Of a DNA stretch of 56,846 nucleotides, positions 39,945-49,252 are shown piece after piece. Under the pieces are notes generated by a model. That model was not told where the DNA came from. It was given only the letters and a program-made list of their open reading frames with translations, and made no database searches. The DNA lies in IMG/VR virus record IMGVR_UViG_3300032046_003054, positions 1 to 56,846 of that record; one strand, 5' to 3'. The stretch's first letter is position 1, and each line of letters begins with the position of its first letter. Source of the DNA: a virus. Made by a program: the position numbers and the translations under genes.

Positions 39945-40931
39945 TTAAATAAATAACGCATTTAATTTTGCCCGAGTAATTGGACCCACCCTTCCATTCT
40001 GGATAATCCCGTATCTTTGCTGAAAAACTTTTACCGCATCCAGCGTCACTGCTCCAAAATAGCCAGTGGATTTTTGCTCTGCCGACATACACCCGAGAAA
40101 TTTCATACAATCCTGTAAAATCTTAACCTCGTTATTATTTAGTCCCTGCCACAAATCATTGTTAAATTGATACTTCGGCTTGCTATTCGGGTCTGGCAAA
40201 AATTCATCTGGTCTGTCAACCGTCACCGCCCAAGCCTCAAAGGGCTGGTATGTCTGCAGAAAATAGAACAGCCCCTTGTCCCCCCACTGCTCTCCAAAGG
40301 AGTTCTGCCCGTTGACATACTGGACATCAAAGCCGATGCCCACTGTGGCGTGCCCGAAAGTTATCGGAGTGGTAAGTTTTATGTATGCCGTATTCCAGCC
40401 GTTCGGACTCCCTTTGAAGCCAAGCAGAATTGCACCGAATTCGTATATCGCCCTCTTGATTGAATCAAAATCGCAGTCCACTTGCACATACCCGCCTATC
40501 TTGTAGTTTGCCGCCTCCGCCTCCGTCCCGTTCAGCGGCTTGGCACCGTAATCCTTCAGCACCTTCAATCCAATCCTCAAATATGTCCCCTTGTAATCGG
40601 GAATGCCATCTATCTCCTTACACTTCCTGTAAATCCAGTCAGGGTCAAACTCTATGAAATTGCCCTCCCGCCTCTCCAAAAATTCCTTTATGGTGGAACA
40701 GGAATAGGCGACACATTCGGAGGTCGTTCCCTGATTTTTTATTGTCAGGACATAGGGTATCCTGTATTTCTCGGGCAAGGGCGTTATCTCCCTGCTTACC
40801 GCACCCAAGACATCCTCCATTTTTACATCACGGAAATCCAATGGGCTTGGCAAAGCCCCATTACGCCAGTCCTCCGATGCTTCCTCTTTCCTGACAAATA
40901 AATCTTTAACCCACTTTATTAAATTGAACAT
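39945..40931 (-). CDS. Papain-fold (C1A) endolysin with peptidoglycan-binding domain
   Basis: 328 residues. NQGTTSECVAYSCSTIKEFL is the papain active-site region with Cys73; GHATVGIGFDVQY supplies His194, and GQNSFGEQWGDKGLFYF Asn210. Residues 255-328 form a PG_binding_1 domain (NNEVKILQDCMKFLG... LDAVKVFQQRYGI... VGPITRAKLNAL). Papain-type folds are uncommon among phage lysins, which are usually amidases, lysozymes or CHAP enzymes. No signal peptide, so the holin would release it. Confidence 0.88.
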   Translation of the reverse strand: MFNLIKWVKDLFVRKEEASEDWRNGALPSPLDFRDVKMEDVLGAVSREITPLPEKYRIPYVLTIKNQGTTSECVAYSCSTIKEFLERREGNFIEFDPDWIYRKCKEIDGIPDYKGTYLRIGLKVLKDYGAKPLNGTEAEAANYKIGGYVQVDCDFDSIKRAIYEFGAILLGFKGSPNGWNTAYIKLTTPITFGHATVGIGFDVQYVNGQNSFGEQWGDKGLFYFLQTYQPFEAWAVTVDRPDEFLPDPNSKPKYQFNNDLWQGLNNNEVKILQDCMKFLGCMSAEQKSTGYFGAVTLDAVKVFQQRYGIIQNGRVGPITRAKLNALFI

Positions 40932-40994
40932 AAGTTTATCATATTTGTTTCTCTGCCATAATTCTTTAATTGTTTATTGGGCTTCCCATAATAT

Positions 40995-41789
40995 TTATTC
41001 TACTTCCCAAAGAATTTTTGCCGTATTAGCTATAGTTGAAGATAAATCAGCCCAAGTTAAAGTTATATTTGTTCCATCAACTGCAATAGTCGCTTTCTGT
41101 CCCACTTCTCCACCCGCATTTTTCCAAGCGACCCAAACTACATACGAATTACTATTACCACTCGTTGAATATGCACCCACAGAAGTTTGTACAGAGCCTC
41201 CATTATAAACACAACTAGTATTAGTTCCATCATAAGAACCTATTGAGGTCGCAAGTGTATGAAATGTTCCATCATCGGCTGTTGCCGATATTCTTACTTT
41301 TTTAGGTGTTCTACCTAATCCGTGTGCTGTGTTAACAGCTCCTGTCGCAGCGTCTAATGCTCTTGTTATGGTCCCATTTTTTCTTGTTGCTGGACTACCA
41401 TCCACATAAGTCTTAACTGCATTTTGAGAAGGGACTTTACCATCGGAAGACCCCAGTGCGACATTGGTATCTATGCCTATCCTTGAAAGCATCTGGAAGT
41501 ATGTGCCATCATAAACCACCGCCACAATTTGCCCCGCCAGAATATCATCAGTCGCCAAGTCCACATTAAGGTTTTTCTTAATCGTCAGAGCCCCGATGGC
41601 ATTTATGTTAAGCGTGCAGGCTCCTGTGTTTGCCACATCCGCCTTGAAGGCGTAAATCCTCCCCGCCTCGTAGGAAGTTCCGCACCCCCCGATTGTGATG
41701 GCGTAGGCATCGTCCCCGTGCGAGGACGCCGCATACCACTCAAAGTCCGCCGCCTTGACCTCTTTTGCTGTTGCTATTTTTTCTCCCAT
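40995..41789 (-). CDS. Tail fibre-like protein
   Basis: 264 residues. TLNINAIGALTIKKNLNVDL and GQIVAVVYDGTYFQMLS are a repeat unit typical of phage fibres, followed by SDGKVPSQNAVKTYVDGSPA and a C-terminal beta domain (WVAWKNAGGEVGQKATIAVD). Placed after the tail hub and probably carries receptor-binding functions. Confidence 0.85.
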   Translation of the reverse strand: MGEKIATAKEVKAADFEWYAASSHGDDAYAITIGGCGTSYEAGRIYAFKADVANTGACTLNINAIGALTIKKNLNVDLATDDILAGQIVAVVYDGTYFQMLSRIGIDTNVALGSSDGKVPSQNAVKTYVDGSPATRKNGTITRALDAATGAVNTAHGLGRTPKKVRISATADDGTFHTLATSIGSYDGTNTSCVYNGGSVQTSVGAYSTSGNSNSYVVWVAWKNAGGEVGQKATIAVDGTNITLTWADLSSTIANTAKILWEVE

Positions 41790-41825
41790 ATTTTTTTAAC
41801 TTATTGTTATTTTATAATCAATTGA

Positions 41826-42383
41826 CTATGAAATCGTAATTTTGTAGTCAATGGTAAGCGACTCTGTATTTGACTTTGTCAAGGGCAGTTCTGCTGTCTC
41901 TGGGTCTGCTATCCTTGAAAACAACTGCCCACTGTCCGCACCAACCCCCCCATCAATGAAATGCCCGACCTCCTTGTATGTCCCCGTTGTTTCTGTTGCC
42001 GTAAAAAAGGTTGAGATGTAAGCCACGTTAGCTGAATAGGTTTTTGAGCTTATGAGTTTCCTGAACACCTCCGTCCCGAGTTTTATATTGGCATTTGCCG
42101 AACCAGTCGGGTCTGTCCCCAAGGCACAATAGTTCAACACCCCAGTATAAGTAAGTGTATTAGATAGAATCATAGCAAACACCGTCCTGCCAACTGTCGG
42201 GATAAGGTTTGGGATTACCACTCTCCTCTTTAAGAACTTGCTGTGGAGTTCGTCAACAAGACTCCTGTATTCCTGCCCAAATGCTTTAGAAATTCTGCTC
42301 TGCAAATTTTGAGCTTCCAAACTGCTCATATCGCAAATACTCAAAATTGCCTCCCCTTTTATTTTTATATTTTCTTTGAACAT
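41826..42383 (-). CDS. Putative tail structural protein
   Basis: 185 residues. SSLEAQNLQSRISKAFGQEY then GRTVFAMILSNTLTYTGVLN and a C-terminal beta segment (NTESLTIDYKITIS). This shape, with ALGTDPTGSANANIKLGTEV, recurs in phage baseplate or fibre-adjacent proteins. Position between hub and fibre supports the role. Confidence 0.65.
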   Translation of the reverse strand: MFKENIKIKGEAILSICDMSSLEAQNLQSRISKAFGQEYRSLVDELHSKFLKRRVVIPNLIPTVGRTVFAMILSNTLTYTGVLNYCALGTDPTGSANANIKLGTEVFRKLISSKTYSANVAYISTFFTATETTGTYKEVGHFIDGGVGADSGQLFSRIADPETAELPLTKSNTESLTIDYKITIS

Positions 42384-42402
42384 AATTTTTTATTTTAATT
42401 TA

Positions 42403-43923
42403 TTAAACATAATTACAAGACCTGTCATAGAAGGCGGGGCGTTTTCGGTCAGCATCATTTACTGGGAAATAACCGCCATACACCCACAGAGGAGGGCTGT
42501 CCTTGATTATCCTTATCAATGTTTCCCCTATCGTCATCGTGTCAATGCTCATTAAATCCAGCTTGAAATCTGGGTCGTTCAATTTCAAGGTTTCCGAAAA
42601 GGTCATCGTGTCAATGCCCGTCAAGTCCATCAAAACATCAAGCACCTCGCCCTCCTGCCTCATCACCCCGATTTTCTTGTTTGTGTCGTCAATCTGCTTC
42701 TGCAAAAACTCTATAATCCCCATCACCCTTGCGGTAGAGGCACTGACCTCATATTCAAACCTGTCGGGCGTGATTGTCTTTGATACCACTTTTGTAATCG
42801 TGAAATCCTGATTCAGTGTCCTGATGTCTGACTGTATGTTTATTCTCTGCCCCGACCTCAACCCCGACCTGTTCGTCTTTAATGTAGCATTTTTTATCGG
42901 CAAAGCATAGTCTATGAACTCCGCCTGTGCCCTCTGCCTTGCCGCTTCCTTTGTTTTTATCAATTTGTCAACTATAACGAACTCATAATTCCCATAAACT
43001 GAAACAGATGCACTATTTTTTGCCTTGACAATAACCGTGACCAATGGCGTTCCTGTGACAAGTACATCCCCAGTTACTGGTGCGGTTGCAAACCTCAACA
43101 CCTTTTCCTGGTAGTTCCACAGACAGTCGTGGGTGGCTGGGTCATCCAAGAAATCAACACCGACATTCAGGGGGGCACCGCCACCGACCGTGACCGTTGG
43201 CATCACATCGTACCGATAGGGCAGTTTGAAAATCTTTGTCACGTTGTCCCCAGCCCCCACCTTGTCCGTCCTGCTGTCGCCGACATACTCCCCGCCCCTC
43301 ACGTAGACTATGTTCTTCAGCTGCTTTGTGTCGTCAACTATTTCCAAACTGTTGAAGACATAATTCCCGTTGGTATCTGTCAGGTCAAAGGGGGTGGTTT
43401 CCCCCACCGCCTTGCTGAAAAAATGGATGTCCTTGTTGTAATCAATGTAATAATCATATCCGATTAACTCCGCCAGCTCTTTTAAGCAATCAGAAGGTTT
43501 CTTATAATTAAATAAAATATACTCCAAGGTGATTCCCGTCGCCTCAACGTGATTGCCAGTGAAAGTCGGGGCATAATCTGCAATAATATGTGCCACAATA
43601 TCCTCAACTAAATGGTCATCGTAAGTATCAAATACCAATTTTCTGTCAAGCAAATATGTATAATCTATGCATTGGACATCATAATTTAACAACTTCCCTT
43701 CTATCGTTTCCTGAACTTTTACAATTATGCCACCGAATATCTTGTCCGCACCGTCATAGACAATTATTTCGCTATCAACAACTGGCTTCCAAATGCGACC
43801 CTGATAACTTATTGCCGTAAAATTCAAGGTGTCAACCTGTGATGTGATTATGTCCTCTTTTTTGAAAGATTTCCAATCTATGTAATCCCTTTTTTCTGAA
43901 CCGTTCACAAGAATGCTTATCAT
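42403..43923 (-). CDS. Tail hub/baseplate-type protein (gp27-like)
   Basis: 506 residues. Residues 1-400 (ISILVNGSEKRDYIDWKSFK; LDRKLVFDTYDDHLVEDIVA; KPSDCLKELAELIGYDYYID; NLKNIVYVRGG-like segment) match the hub fold that caps siphovirus tails. Residues 440-490 carry a tandem repeat (LTGIDTMTFSETL, MSIDTMTIGETL). It would connect the tape measure to the fibres. 4-base overlap with the tape measure. Confidence 0.8.
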   Translation of the reverse strand: MISILVNGSEKRDYIDWKSFKKEDIITSQVDTLNFTAISYQGRIWKPVVDSEIIVYDGADKIFGGIIVKVQETIEGKLLNYDVQCIDYTYLLDRKLVFDTYDDHLVEDIVAHIIADYAPTFTGNHVEATGITLEYILFNYKKPSDCLKELAELIGYDYYIDYNKDIHFFSKAVGETTPFDLTDTNGNYVFNSLEIVDDTKQLKNIVYVRGGEYVGDSRTDKVGAGDNVTKIFKLPYRYDVMPTVTVGGGAPLNVGVDFLDDPATHDCLWNYQEKVLRFATAPVTGDVLVTGTPLVTVIVKAKNSASVSVYGNYEFVIVDKLIKTKEAARQRAQAEFIDYALPIKNATLKTNRSGLRSGQRINIQSDIRTLNQDFTITKVVSKTITPDRFEYEVSASTARVMGIIEFLQKQIDDTNKKIGVMRQEGEVLDVLMDLTGIDTMTFSETLKLNDPDFKLDLMSIDTMTIGETLIRIIKDSPPLWVYGGYFPVNDADRKRPAFYDRSCNYV

Positions 43924-45647
43924 ATTCTTATGTTATTTTTAAGTGTTTCAATAATCAAATCCCCTATCTTCTGAGCCGCCTCCCTGTCAGACATAAAGGT
44001 ATTCCCAGTTATTGTGATGTTCATCCCACCGATTCCCGCACCGACCAGGGCACCAGTTTTCGGGACGACATACTCCCCCCGATGCAACAGATAGGGACCC
44101 GTCTGATAAATCGCACCTCCCTCCTGTTTTGAACTAAACAATCCAGTTACTCCTTTGGCTATACCACTTACTCCTGCCCCTATAAACTGTGCGGCTTTCT
44201 GTCCCCACTCATAGATTGCTTTGAAAGCATCAACTATAGCATTCAAACTAGTAACAAAAGTATTTATTGCACCAATCGCCACTTTTATTAAAAAATTTGT
44301 CAAATCAGTAATCACTGTTAAAACCTTAACAACAAAATCAATTAACTTTATTATAATATTTACCACAAGAACCAATGCACCATACAGTGCTGCACCCAAT
44401 ATAATCACCAATGGTTGTATCGCATTCCAAAATGCCAATAATGTGGGTAAAAGTTGGGTGGATATCGTTTTCCATAGATTCTGCAAAGCAGGCCACAGTC
44501 TGGTTGACAATGTATCCCATAATTTTTCAAAAGCAGGAGCAAGAAAGTCAACTGCCATACTCCATAAAGCTGTTAATACCGGCAGAATGTTAGTCGTGAA
44601 ATATCCGTAGAGTTCTCTGACAATCTCTATCAAATTCTGAATTTTTTCCCATACCCAACCCATTGCATCGCTTAAATCATTAAAGATATTTTTGGCTATC
44701 GTAATTGGGTTTATCTCCCTAATTTTTTCCAGTAATAAGCCCCAATTGATATGTAGTTGAGAAACATACCAAACCAATCCGCCAATAATTACTAAAACCA
44801 AGCCTACCGGACCTGCCAATGCTGAAAAGCCTCCGATAATAGCTGGTAAAATTAGACCGAGAGTTCCCACCACCGCCACAAGACCGCTGACTGCAAGACC
44901 AGCAAGAATGATATTCCTTGTCAATTCGGGGTTCTTCTCAGTCCATTCAAGTATTCTGTCTACTACTGGCTGAATTTTTGCAAGCAGTTCAATAAGTATT
45001 GGAAGAAAAGCATTGCCTATCGCCTCTTTCACATTGGTGATTTGAACATTCAGTATAGCCATTTTGCCAGCAAAAGTATCAGCGAATGCTAATGCCTGAC
45101 CTCCCACTTTCTGTTGCAGGATACTAAGTGCCTCCATCGGCGAAGCAGTATCTTTTATAATAATTCCATATTGTAAAAGAGCCTTGCCAGAACCAGACAA
45201 AGCCATATTGACCAATTTAGTTGCAGAATCCAGGTCAAGACTTTTAGCTCTCGCCAAGTCCAGCGTGACATTTAATAAAGTTTGAGCATCTTTGACATCG
45301 TTAGTTCTCTGATAAAATTTTGCCAAACTGTTTGCGGTATCCTCATCATCAAAACCCAATCTGACCATTGCTTTTGCGGTTTCCAAAAGTTGTTTTTTAG
45401 CTTCTTCTCCCGCTTTGCCCATAGTCGCCATCGTGGCATTAAACTTAGCCATTTCGGTTTGTGCTCTGGATGCCGCACTCACACTCATAACCAAACCAGC
45501 AGAAATCGCAGCAAAAGCGGCGGTACCAATTATCGCCATATCTTTGAATACTGGCTTCATATCCTCAATACTTCCCTGTATCTGCTTGGCTACCTTTGAA
45601 GCCTCGTCTAATATCCTTACTACAATACTAATGTCTTCAGTTGGCAT
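43920..45647 (-). CDS. Tape measure protein
   Basis: 575 residues. The N-half is helical (DISIVVRILDEASKVAKQIQ; KAMVRLGFDDEDTANSLAKF). The middle has membrane-like stretches (IILAGLAVSGLVAVVGTLGL; LVLVIIGGLVWYVS) that help DNA enter the host. The C-terminus is EGGAIYQTGPYLLHRGEYVV, usual for TMPs. This length predicts a short to medium tail. Confidence 0.9.
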   Translation of the reverse strand: MPTEDISIVVRILDEASKVAKQIQGSIEDMKPVFKDMAIIGTAAFAAISAGLVMSVSAASRAQTEMAKFNATMATMGKAGEEAKKQLLETAKAMVRLGFDDEDTANSLAKFYQRTNDVKDAQTLLNVTLDLARAKSLDLDSATKLVNMALSGSGKALLQYGIIIKDTASPMEALSILQQKVGGQALAFADTFAGKMAILNVQITNVKEAIGNAFLPILIELLAKIQPVVDRILEWTEKNPELTRNIILAGLAVSGLVAVVGTLGLILPAIIGGFSALAGPVGLVLVIIGGLVWYVSQLHINWGLLLEKIREINPITIAKNIFNDLSDAMGWVWEKIQNLIEIVRELYGYFTTNILPVLTALWSMAVDFLAPAFEKLWDTLSTRLWPALQNLWKTISTQLLPTLLAFWNAIQPLVIILGAALYGALVLVVNIIIKLIDFVVKVLTVITDLTNFLIKVAIGAINTFVTSLNAIVDAFKAIYEWGQKAAQFIGAGVSGIAKGVTGLFSSKQEGGAIYQTGPYLLHRGEYVVPKTGALVGAGIGGMNITITGNTFMSDREAAQKIGDLIIETLKNNIRI

Positions 45648-45655
45648 AATGCTTA

Positions 45656-45866
45656 TTATTTCCTTTGTTCTTTGTTCTGATACGAACTTTCTATATTCTT
45701 CGTTTCCAGAATCAGGTCAACAAACCACAAAGGTTGCTTGAGATATTGCTGGTAAGTCCAGTGCATCTCACGGCATAGCAAGACAATCTTTACCTCTTCC
45801 GAGACACTGCCTTTCCCTCTTTCCAAAACATCAAAATAATCACTTGCTATATCCCGTTTTTTTTTT
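45656..45866 (-). CDS. Tail assembly chaperone, frameshifted T part
   Basis: A -1 frame opened at the A10 run (45857-45866) continues after the slip as RDIASDYFDVLERGKGSVSE, then CREMHWTYQQYLKQPLWFVD and ends 9 bases before the tape-measure ATG. The PLWFVDLILE pattern is the T-domain signature. The G-T fusion would be 175 residues. Confidence 0.85.
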
Positions 45867-46182
45867 CGGTTATCCCCCCAGTTATTGCGGTAATCTCTTT
45901 CATAAGTTCCGCAAACTCATCCGCCTTAAAATCCAAAATTGTCTCAAGAATATTCTCGGTTTTTCCATCAATAGAAACAATCGCCATTTCTATATTTTTA
46001 TTTTCAATCTGGCTTATTACCTCTGGTGGGATACTATCAATTTTTGCCTCTCCCTCATCAAGTCCAAACTTAATACCTTTTAGAAGAACATCTCTTACCT
46101 CCCTGTTTTCCCTAACGGTTAGGTAAGTCTTCAGCACGATTTCGTGCCCAGCGATATTTATTTTTTTGGTTTCTCTTTCCAT
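45847..46182 (-). CDS. Tail assembly chaperone G
   Basis: Start at ATG 46182 (MERETKKINIAGHEIVLKTY); the longer frame overlaps the major tail gene. 111 residues ending TEKKNGI beyond the slippery A10. In siphoviruses G and its frameshifted GT form hold the tape measure while tail subunits assemble. Confidence 0.85.
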   Translation of the reverse strand: MERETKKINIAGHEIVLKTYLTVRENREVRDVLLKGIKFGLDEGEAKIDSIPPEVISQIENKNIEMAIVSIDGKTENILETILDFKADEFAELMKEITAITGGITEKKNGI

Positions 46183-46183
46183 A

Positions 46184-47152
46184 TTAGTAAGAAACAACAT
46201 TATTCGTAAGTGCAAAAGTGCTCCAAAGTCTCACTTGTGCCAAATCAAATAATATTTCAAATGTTAACTTCTGCGATGCGATGTCCTCCAACCCTTCTGC
46301 GTGCTCCCACTCCGAGAAGAAAACCTTCGGGAAAATCAGGTTCAGTGTCGGCTTCTGGGTGGCACCAATCAACTTGTTGTTCACAAGCTGTATCTGCATT
46401 GCCTTTACCGAGCCGTTGAGCATATAGTCCCTCCAAGTCCTGTCCTCGTAGTTCAACTCCAAATCGCCTGTAATCTTGAACCCTTTCAGCACTATGTCCT
46501 CGGGCTCAAGCGTCCCAAGCACGTCAATCTTCTCCACATTCTTCTCTATCTTGATTGTCAGTTTTTTCAGGCTGACTGCGGTGCCCAGATTATCAATGGT
46601 AGAACCAACTTTGAATACCAAGTCCTTTGAAGTGAACCTGTTGTCAATTGAATAGCTCGGCGTTGTTGCGGTAGAGTCCTGATGAACCTTTGAAATCCAG
46701 TTTGCCACATAGGTTACAATCTTGCCGAGTGCGATATCTATCGTAAGCGAGTTTATCATCGCCAACCTGAACCTCAAATCGTCAATGGAATCATGCACCA
46801 AAATTGACAAACTTGGATGTTGTACCTGATTATCTAAAGTGTAAACGTGGTTATACACTCCTGTTTCTGGATTTGCTGGCGTATCAGTCCCGCACAAAGC
46901 CAGAAGAATAAGACCGAAGGAGTTGACGTTAATCTCCCCCTCTATGTCGCCCTCAGCCCATTGGCTGGTCACGTATCCAGTCATAGCGGCATCCGAGATA
47001 TGCCCATAGCTCCCGCCCACCATTGACTTAGCGGCTTTGTCGTCAAAAGATATGGCGGTTTTTGGTATCCAATAGGTTGCGGAAGCACCAGTCCCTCTTG
47101 GTGATTCCTTACCGATTCCCACAGATACAAGCCGCCCCGTGAATTTTGCCAT
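46184..47152 (-). CDS. Major tail protein
   Basis: 322 residues, beta-rich: KFTGRLVSVGIGKESPRGTG; AEGDIEGEINVNSFGLILLA; VEKIDVLGTLEPEDIVLKGF; KLTFEILFDLAQVRLW. The N-terminal GKESxRGTxA and late IDV/EPEDI segments are typical of tail-tube proteins. Located between tail terminator and chaperone. Confidence 0.88.
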   Translation of the reverse strand: MAKFTGRLVSVGIGKESPRGTGASATYWIPKTAISFDDKAAKSMVGGSYGHISDAAMTGYVTSQWAEGDIEGEINVNSFGLILLALCGTDTPANPETGVYNHVYTLDNQVQHPSLSILVHDSIDDLRFRLAMINSLTIDIALGKIVTYVANWISKVHQDSTATTPSYSIDNRFTSKDLVFKVGSTIDNLGTAVSLKKLTIKIEKNVEKIDVLGTLEPEDIVLKGFKITGDLELNYEDRTWRDYMLNGSVKAMQIQLVNNKLIGATQKPTLNLIFPKVFFSEWEHAEGLEDIASQKLTFEILFDLAQVRLWSTFALTNNVVSY

Positions 47153-47213
47153 TTGCTTTTTTTGTTTTCTTTATTTTTTTCAGAAAACAATTTTTAATTT
47201 TTATTATTTTTAA

Positions 47214-47639
47214 TTATGTTATAGAAAATGATATCAAAATCTTAATCTCTAATTCTCCGACGATGTAAGGAGGTTCACTTCTAACCTCACCAAGCATCGG
47301 CGAACAGATTATCATCATCTCCTGTGCTGGTAGTGAAATCCCGCTCAACTGCTGGTCTTCGTCAAACGCCTCAATGATGTCGTCCACTACCCCGTCCACA
47401 ATGTTCCTCGCCTTCTGTTCGCCCATCTCCGCATCACACTTTTGAAGAACGAACACCTTGAAGACATAAGTCCTCTTGTTCTCCGTCGTGGTCTCAAACT
47501 CGCCCTCATTCCTTGCTGATGCAATCATCACCGCTGGGAAGCCCTGAAACTCCTCGTTCGGATAATCCGCCACCTCTTGTATGGAATTTATGGTTCCCAG
47601 TTTCTCCTTTATTTTCTGTTTGATAGTCGCAAAGCTCAT
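47214..47639 (-). CDS. Tail terminator/completion protein
   Basis: 141 residues. IQEVADYPNEEFQGFPAVMI and KRTYVFKVFVLQKCDAEMGE match the tail-terminator fold that caps the tail tube at the neck. Next to the gp10-like neck protein, with a 4-base overlap. Confidence 0.82.
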   Translation of the reverse strand: MSFATIKQKIKEKLGTINSIQEVADYPNEEFQGFPAVMIASARNEGEFETTTENKRTYVFKVFVLQKCDAEMGEQKARNIVDGVVDDIIEAFDEDQQLSGISLPAQEMMIICSPMLGEVRSEPPYIVGELEIKILISFSIT

Positions 47640-47971
47640 TTGTTTATCAAAATTTTAATTGCATTTCCAAATTCTTTTTTGATGGCATCAACTGCTTTTT
47701 CTGCTCCCCATTTCATAAAAGGTTTTCTTCTATGAACATAAATTGCATAATCCGTATGCGGTGCTATAATCGCCTGCAAAATATTGAATACAGAACTAAT
47801 ACTTGCCCTTAGTCTACCAGTAATAACTGGAGTAACTTTTTTTGCTTCTCCCTCCACAAGATATGCCGACCTTTTGATTGCTTTATCCATCTCACTGATA
47901 AAATCACTCGGCATATCCTTGAACTTCTTCACCACTTCATCCAGACCTTTTAATGTAATTGTGATTGGCAT
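47636..47971 (-). CDS. HK97 gp10-like neck protein
   Basis: 111 residues. LDEVVKKFKDMPSDFISEMD, YLVEGEAKKVTPVITGRLRA and APHTDYAIYVHRRKPFMKWG match the HK97 gp10 family (VxTGRLRxSI, YAxYVExG). Confidence 0.88.
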   Translation of the reverse strand: MPITITLKGLDEVVKKFKDMPSDFISEMDKAIKRSAYLVEGEAKKVTPVITGRLRASISSVFNILQAIIAPHTDYAIYVHRRKPFMKWGAEKAVDAIKKEFGNAIKILINK

Positions 47972-47973
47972 TT

Positions 47974-48309
47974 TTATACTATTGAAGATTTAATTTTTAC
48001 AACGATGCACTCTTTGTGCACGAAATTCCCCAATTGTGCAGGAATACTGACTGCGTTCACCCTATATTCATCATTGTTCTCATCAATCAATTTATCATCA
48101 ACCTGAATGTCCGCATCCTCCTCACAGAACATCCTGAAGGTCTTGCCTATCGCCCCGCCAATCATTGCCGTTTTTTCTTCCGCCAGCCTCTGTATGCTGA
48201 CATCTATCTCCGCAGTCACGGTGGAATAGTGCGTCTTGGTGGTACTCCCAGAAACCGCTACAAGCCGTGCCACTAAAATTTGATTCGTAAGTAAATTTGT
48301 AAATGTCAT
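47974..48309 (-). CDS. Head closure/head-tail connector protein
   Basis: 111 residues. LTNQILVARLVAVSGSTTKT, IGGAIGKTFRMFCEEDADIQ and NDEYRVNAVSIPAQLGNFVH fit the SH3-like head-closure proteins that seal the portal ring (short, beta-rich, with a D-x-V-x-D near residue 75). Confidence 0.72.
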   Translation of the reverse strand: MTFTNLLTNQILVARLVAVSGSTTKTHYSTVTAEIDVSIQRLAEEKTAMIGGAIGKTFRMFCEEDADIQVDDKLIDENNDEYRVNAVSIPAQLGNFVHKECIVVKIKSSIV

Positions 48310-48314
48310 TTTAT

Positions 48315-48911
48315 TTAAACAGACAAGATTCTGTGCATATCAAGTATATTTGTAATCCCCAATGCCTGTGCCTTGCTTGAGACATCTGAATAAGAAACTG
48401 AATATTCCCCCAGCCTTTCCTGCGTTACATCCCCGCTAGTTATATTGTAATCCTCCAAGATTTCTGCAACAAGTTTTGTCGCCGCCAATTCTATATCCGC
48501 AGGAACCGTTACCGAATTACCGAATGTGCCCGTAATCTTGACATTCTGATGTCCCGTCGGAAAAATGCCGATAGGTGCATTGTCCAGATTTATAATAATC
48601 TTCTGCTTTGGGGTCTCATTTGCTGGCTCAAGATAGTATTCATTTGCATTGTCCAAGGTGTAATCCACATTCCCGTCTTCATCCAGTATCTCTATTTTGC
48701 TTACCGTCAAAATATCATCAACAAGCAAAATTTTTGTCCCATCCCCATCATAAAGTTTTGATGTCGCACTTTCCTGCTCAAATTCCCTGCCACAATATGT
48801 ATTTATAAAATTCGTAACCGAAGATATGAAATCCGTGAGGGAAGTCAAGGGACTGGGCAGAGCCGACAATCCAAGATAAGCAAGAACCTTAGATTGGGTT
48901 GTATATGGCAT
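48315..48911 (-). CDS. Head-tail adaptor (gp6/gp15-like)
   Basis: 198 residues. PYTTQSKVLAYLGLSALPSP, FISSVTNFINTYCGREFEQE then SATSKLYDGDGTKILLVDDI is the usual sequence of phage connector proteins (helical bundle then LYDGDGTxxLxVDD). First connector after the capsid. Confidence 0.85.
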   Translation of the reverse strand: MPYTTQSKVLAYLGLSALPSPLTSLTDFISSVTNFINTYCGREFEQESATSKLYDGDGTKILLVDDILTVSKIEILDEDGNVDYTLDNANEYYLEPANETPKQKIIINLDNAPIGIFPTGHQNVKITGTFGNSVTVPADIELAATKLVAEILEDYNITSGDVTQERLGEYSVSYSDVSSKAQALGITNILDMHRILSV

Positions 48912-48913
48912 AA

Positions 48914-49126
48914 TTATAATTCTTTAATTTTATATTTTTTTCTACCAGTGGTTCTCATCATTTTGTCCGCAGGTGCTTTTTCAAAGTTCGTGTTCTGGTA
49001 GGTATTCTCGTTAAATAAAACTGCTGTCCCGCTGTCAATAAGACCGTGGACTATATTATTATCAAATACGTCAATGTCTCCAACATTCTTGTCCTTCCAA
49101 TTTTTTATAAAAATAACTTTTTTCAT
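48914..49126 (-). CDS. Small capsid-region protein, 70 residues
   Basis: MKKVIFIKNWKDKNVGDIDV, then HGLIDSGTAVLFNENTYQNT. Small proteins with this start are common between capsid and connector genes in siphoviruses. Function unknown. Confidence 0.65.
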   Translation of the reverse strand: MKKVIFIKNWKDKNVGDIDVFDNNIVHGLIDSGTAVLFNENTYQNTNFEKAPADKMMRTTGRKKYKIKEL

Positions 49127-49134
49127 CTTTGATT

Positions 49135-49244
49135 AACCCCCTAAAACGTTCATTTAACGCCCTAATTACTCGCTATGGGGGTTTTCTCTATTTTCGGGGG
49201 AAAAGGTGCGGTTGAAGACATCAGCCTCCCAAATCCCCCGAAAA
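49135..49244 (-). promoter_or_regulatory. Two inverted repeats between capsid and connector genes
   Basis: TTTTCGGGGGA/TCCCCCGAAAA (49191-49201/49234-49244) and AACCCCC/GGGGGTT (49135-49141/49177-49183). No T run follows either, so they may mark mRNA cleavage or lower the expression of downstream genes relative to the capsid. This fills the gene-free 49127-49252. Confidence 0.6.
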
Positions 49245-49252
49245 ATCAATCT

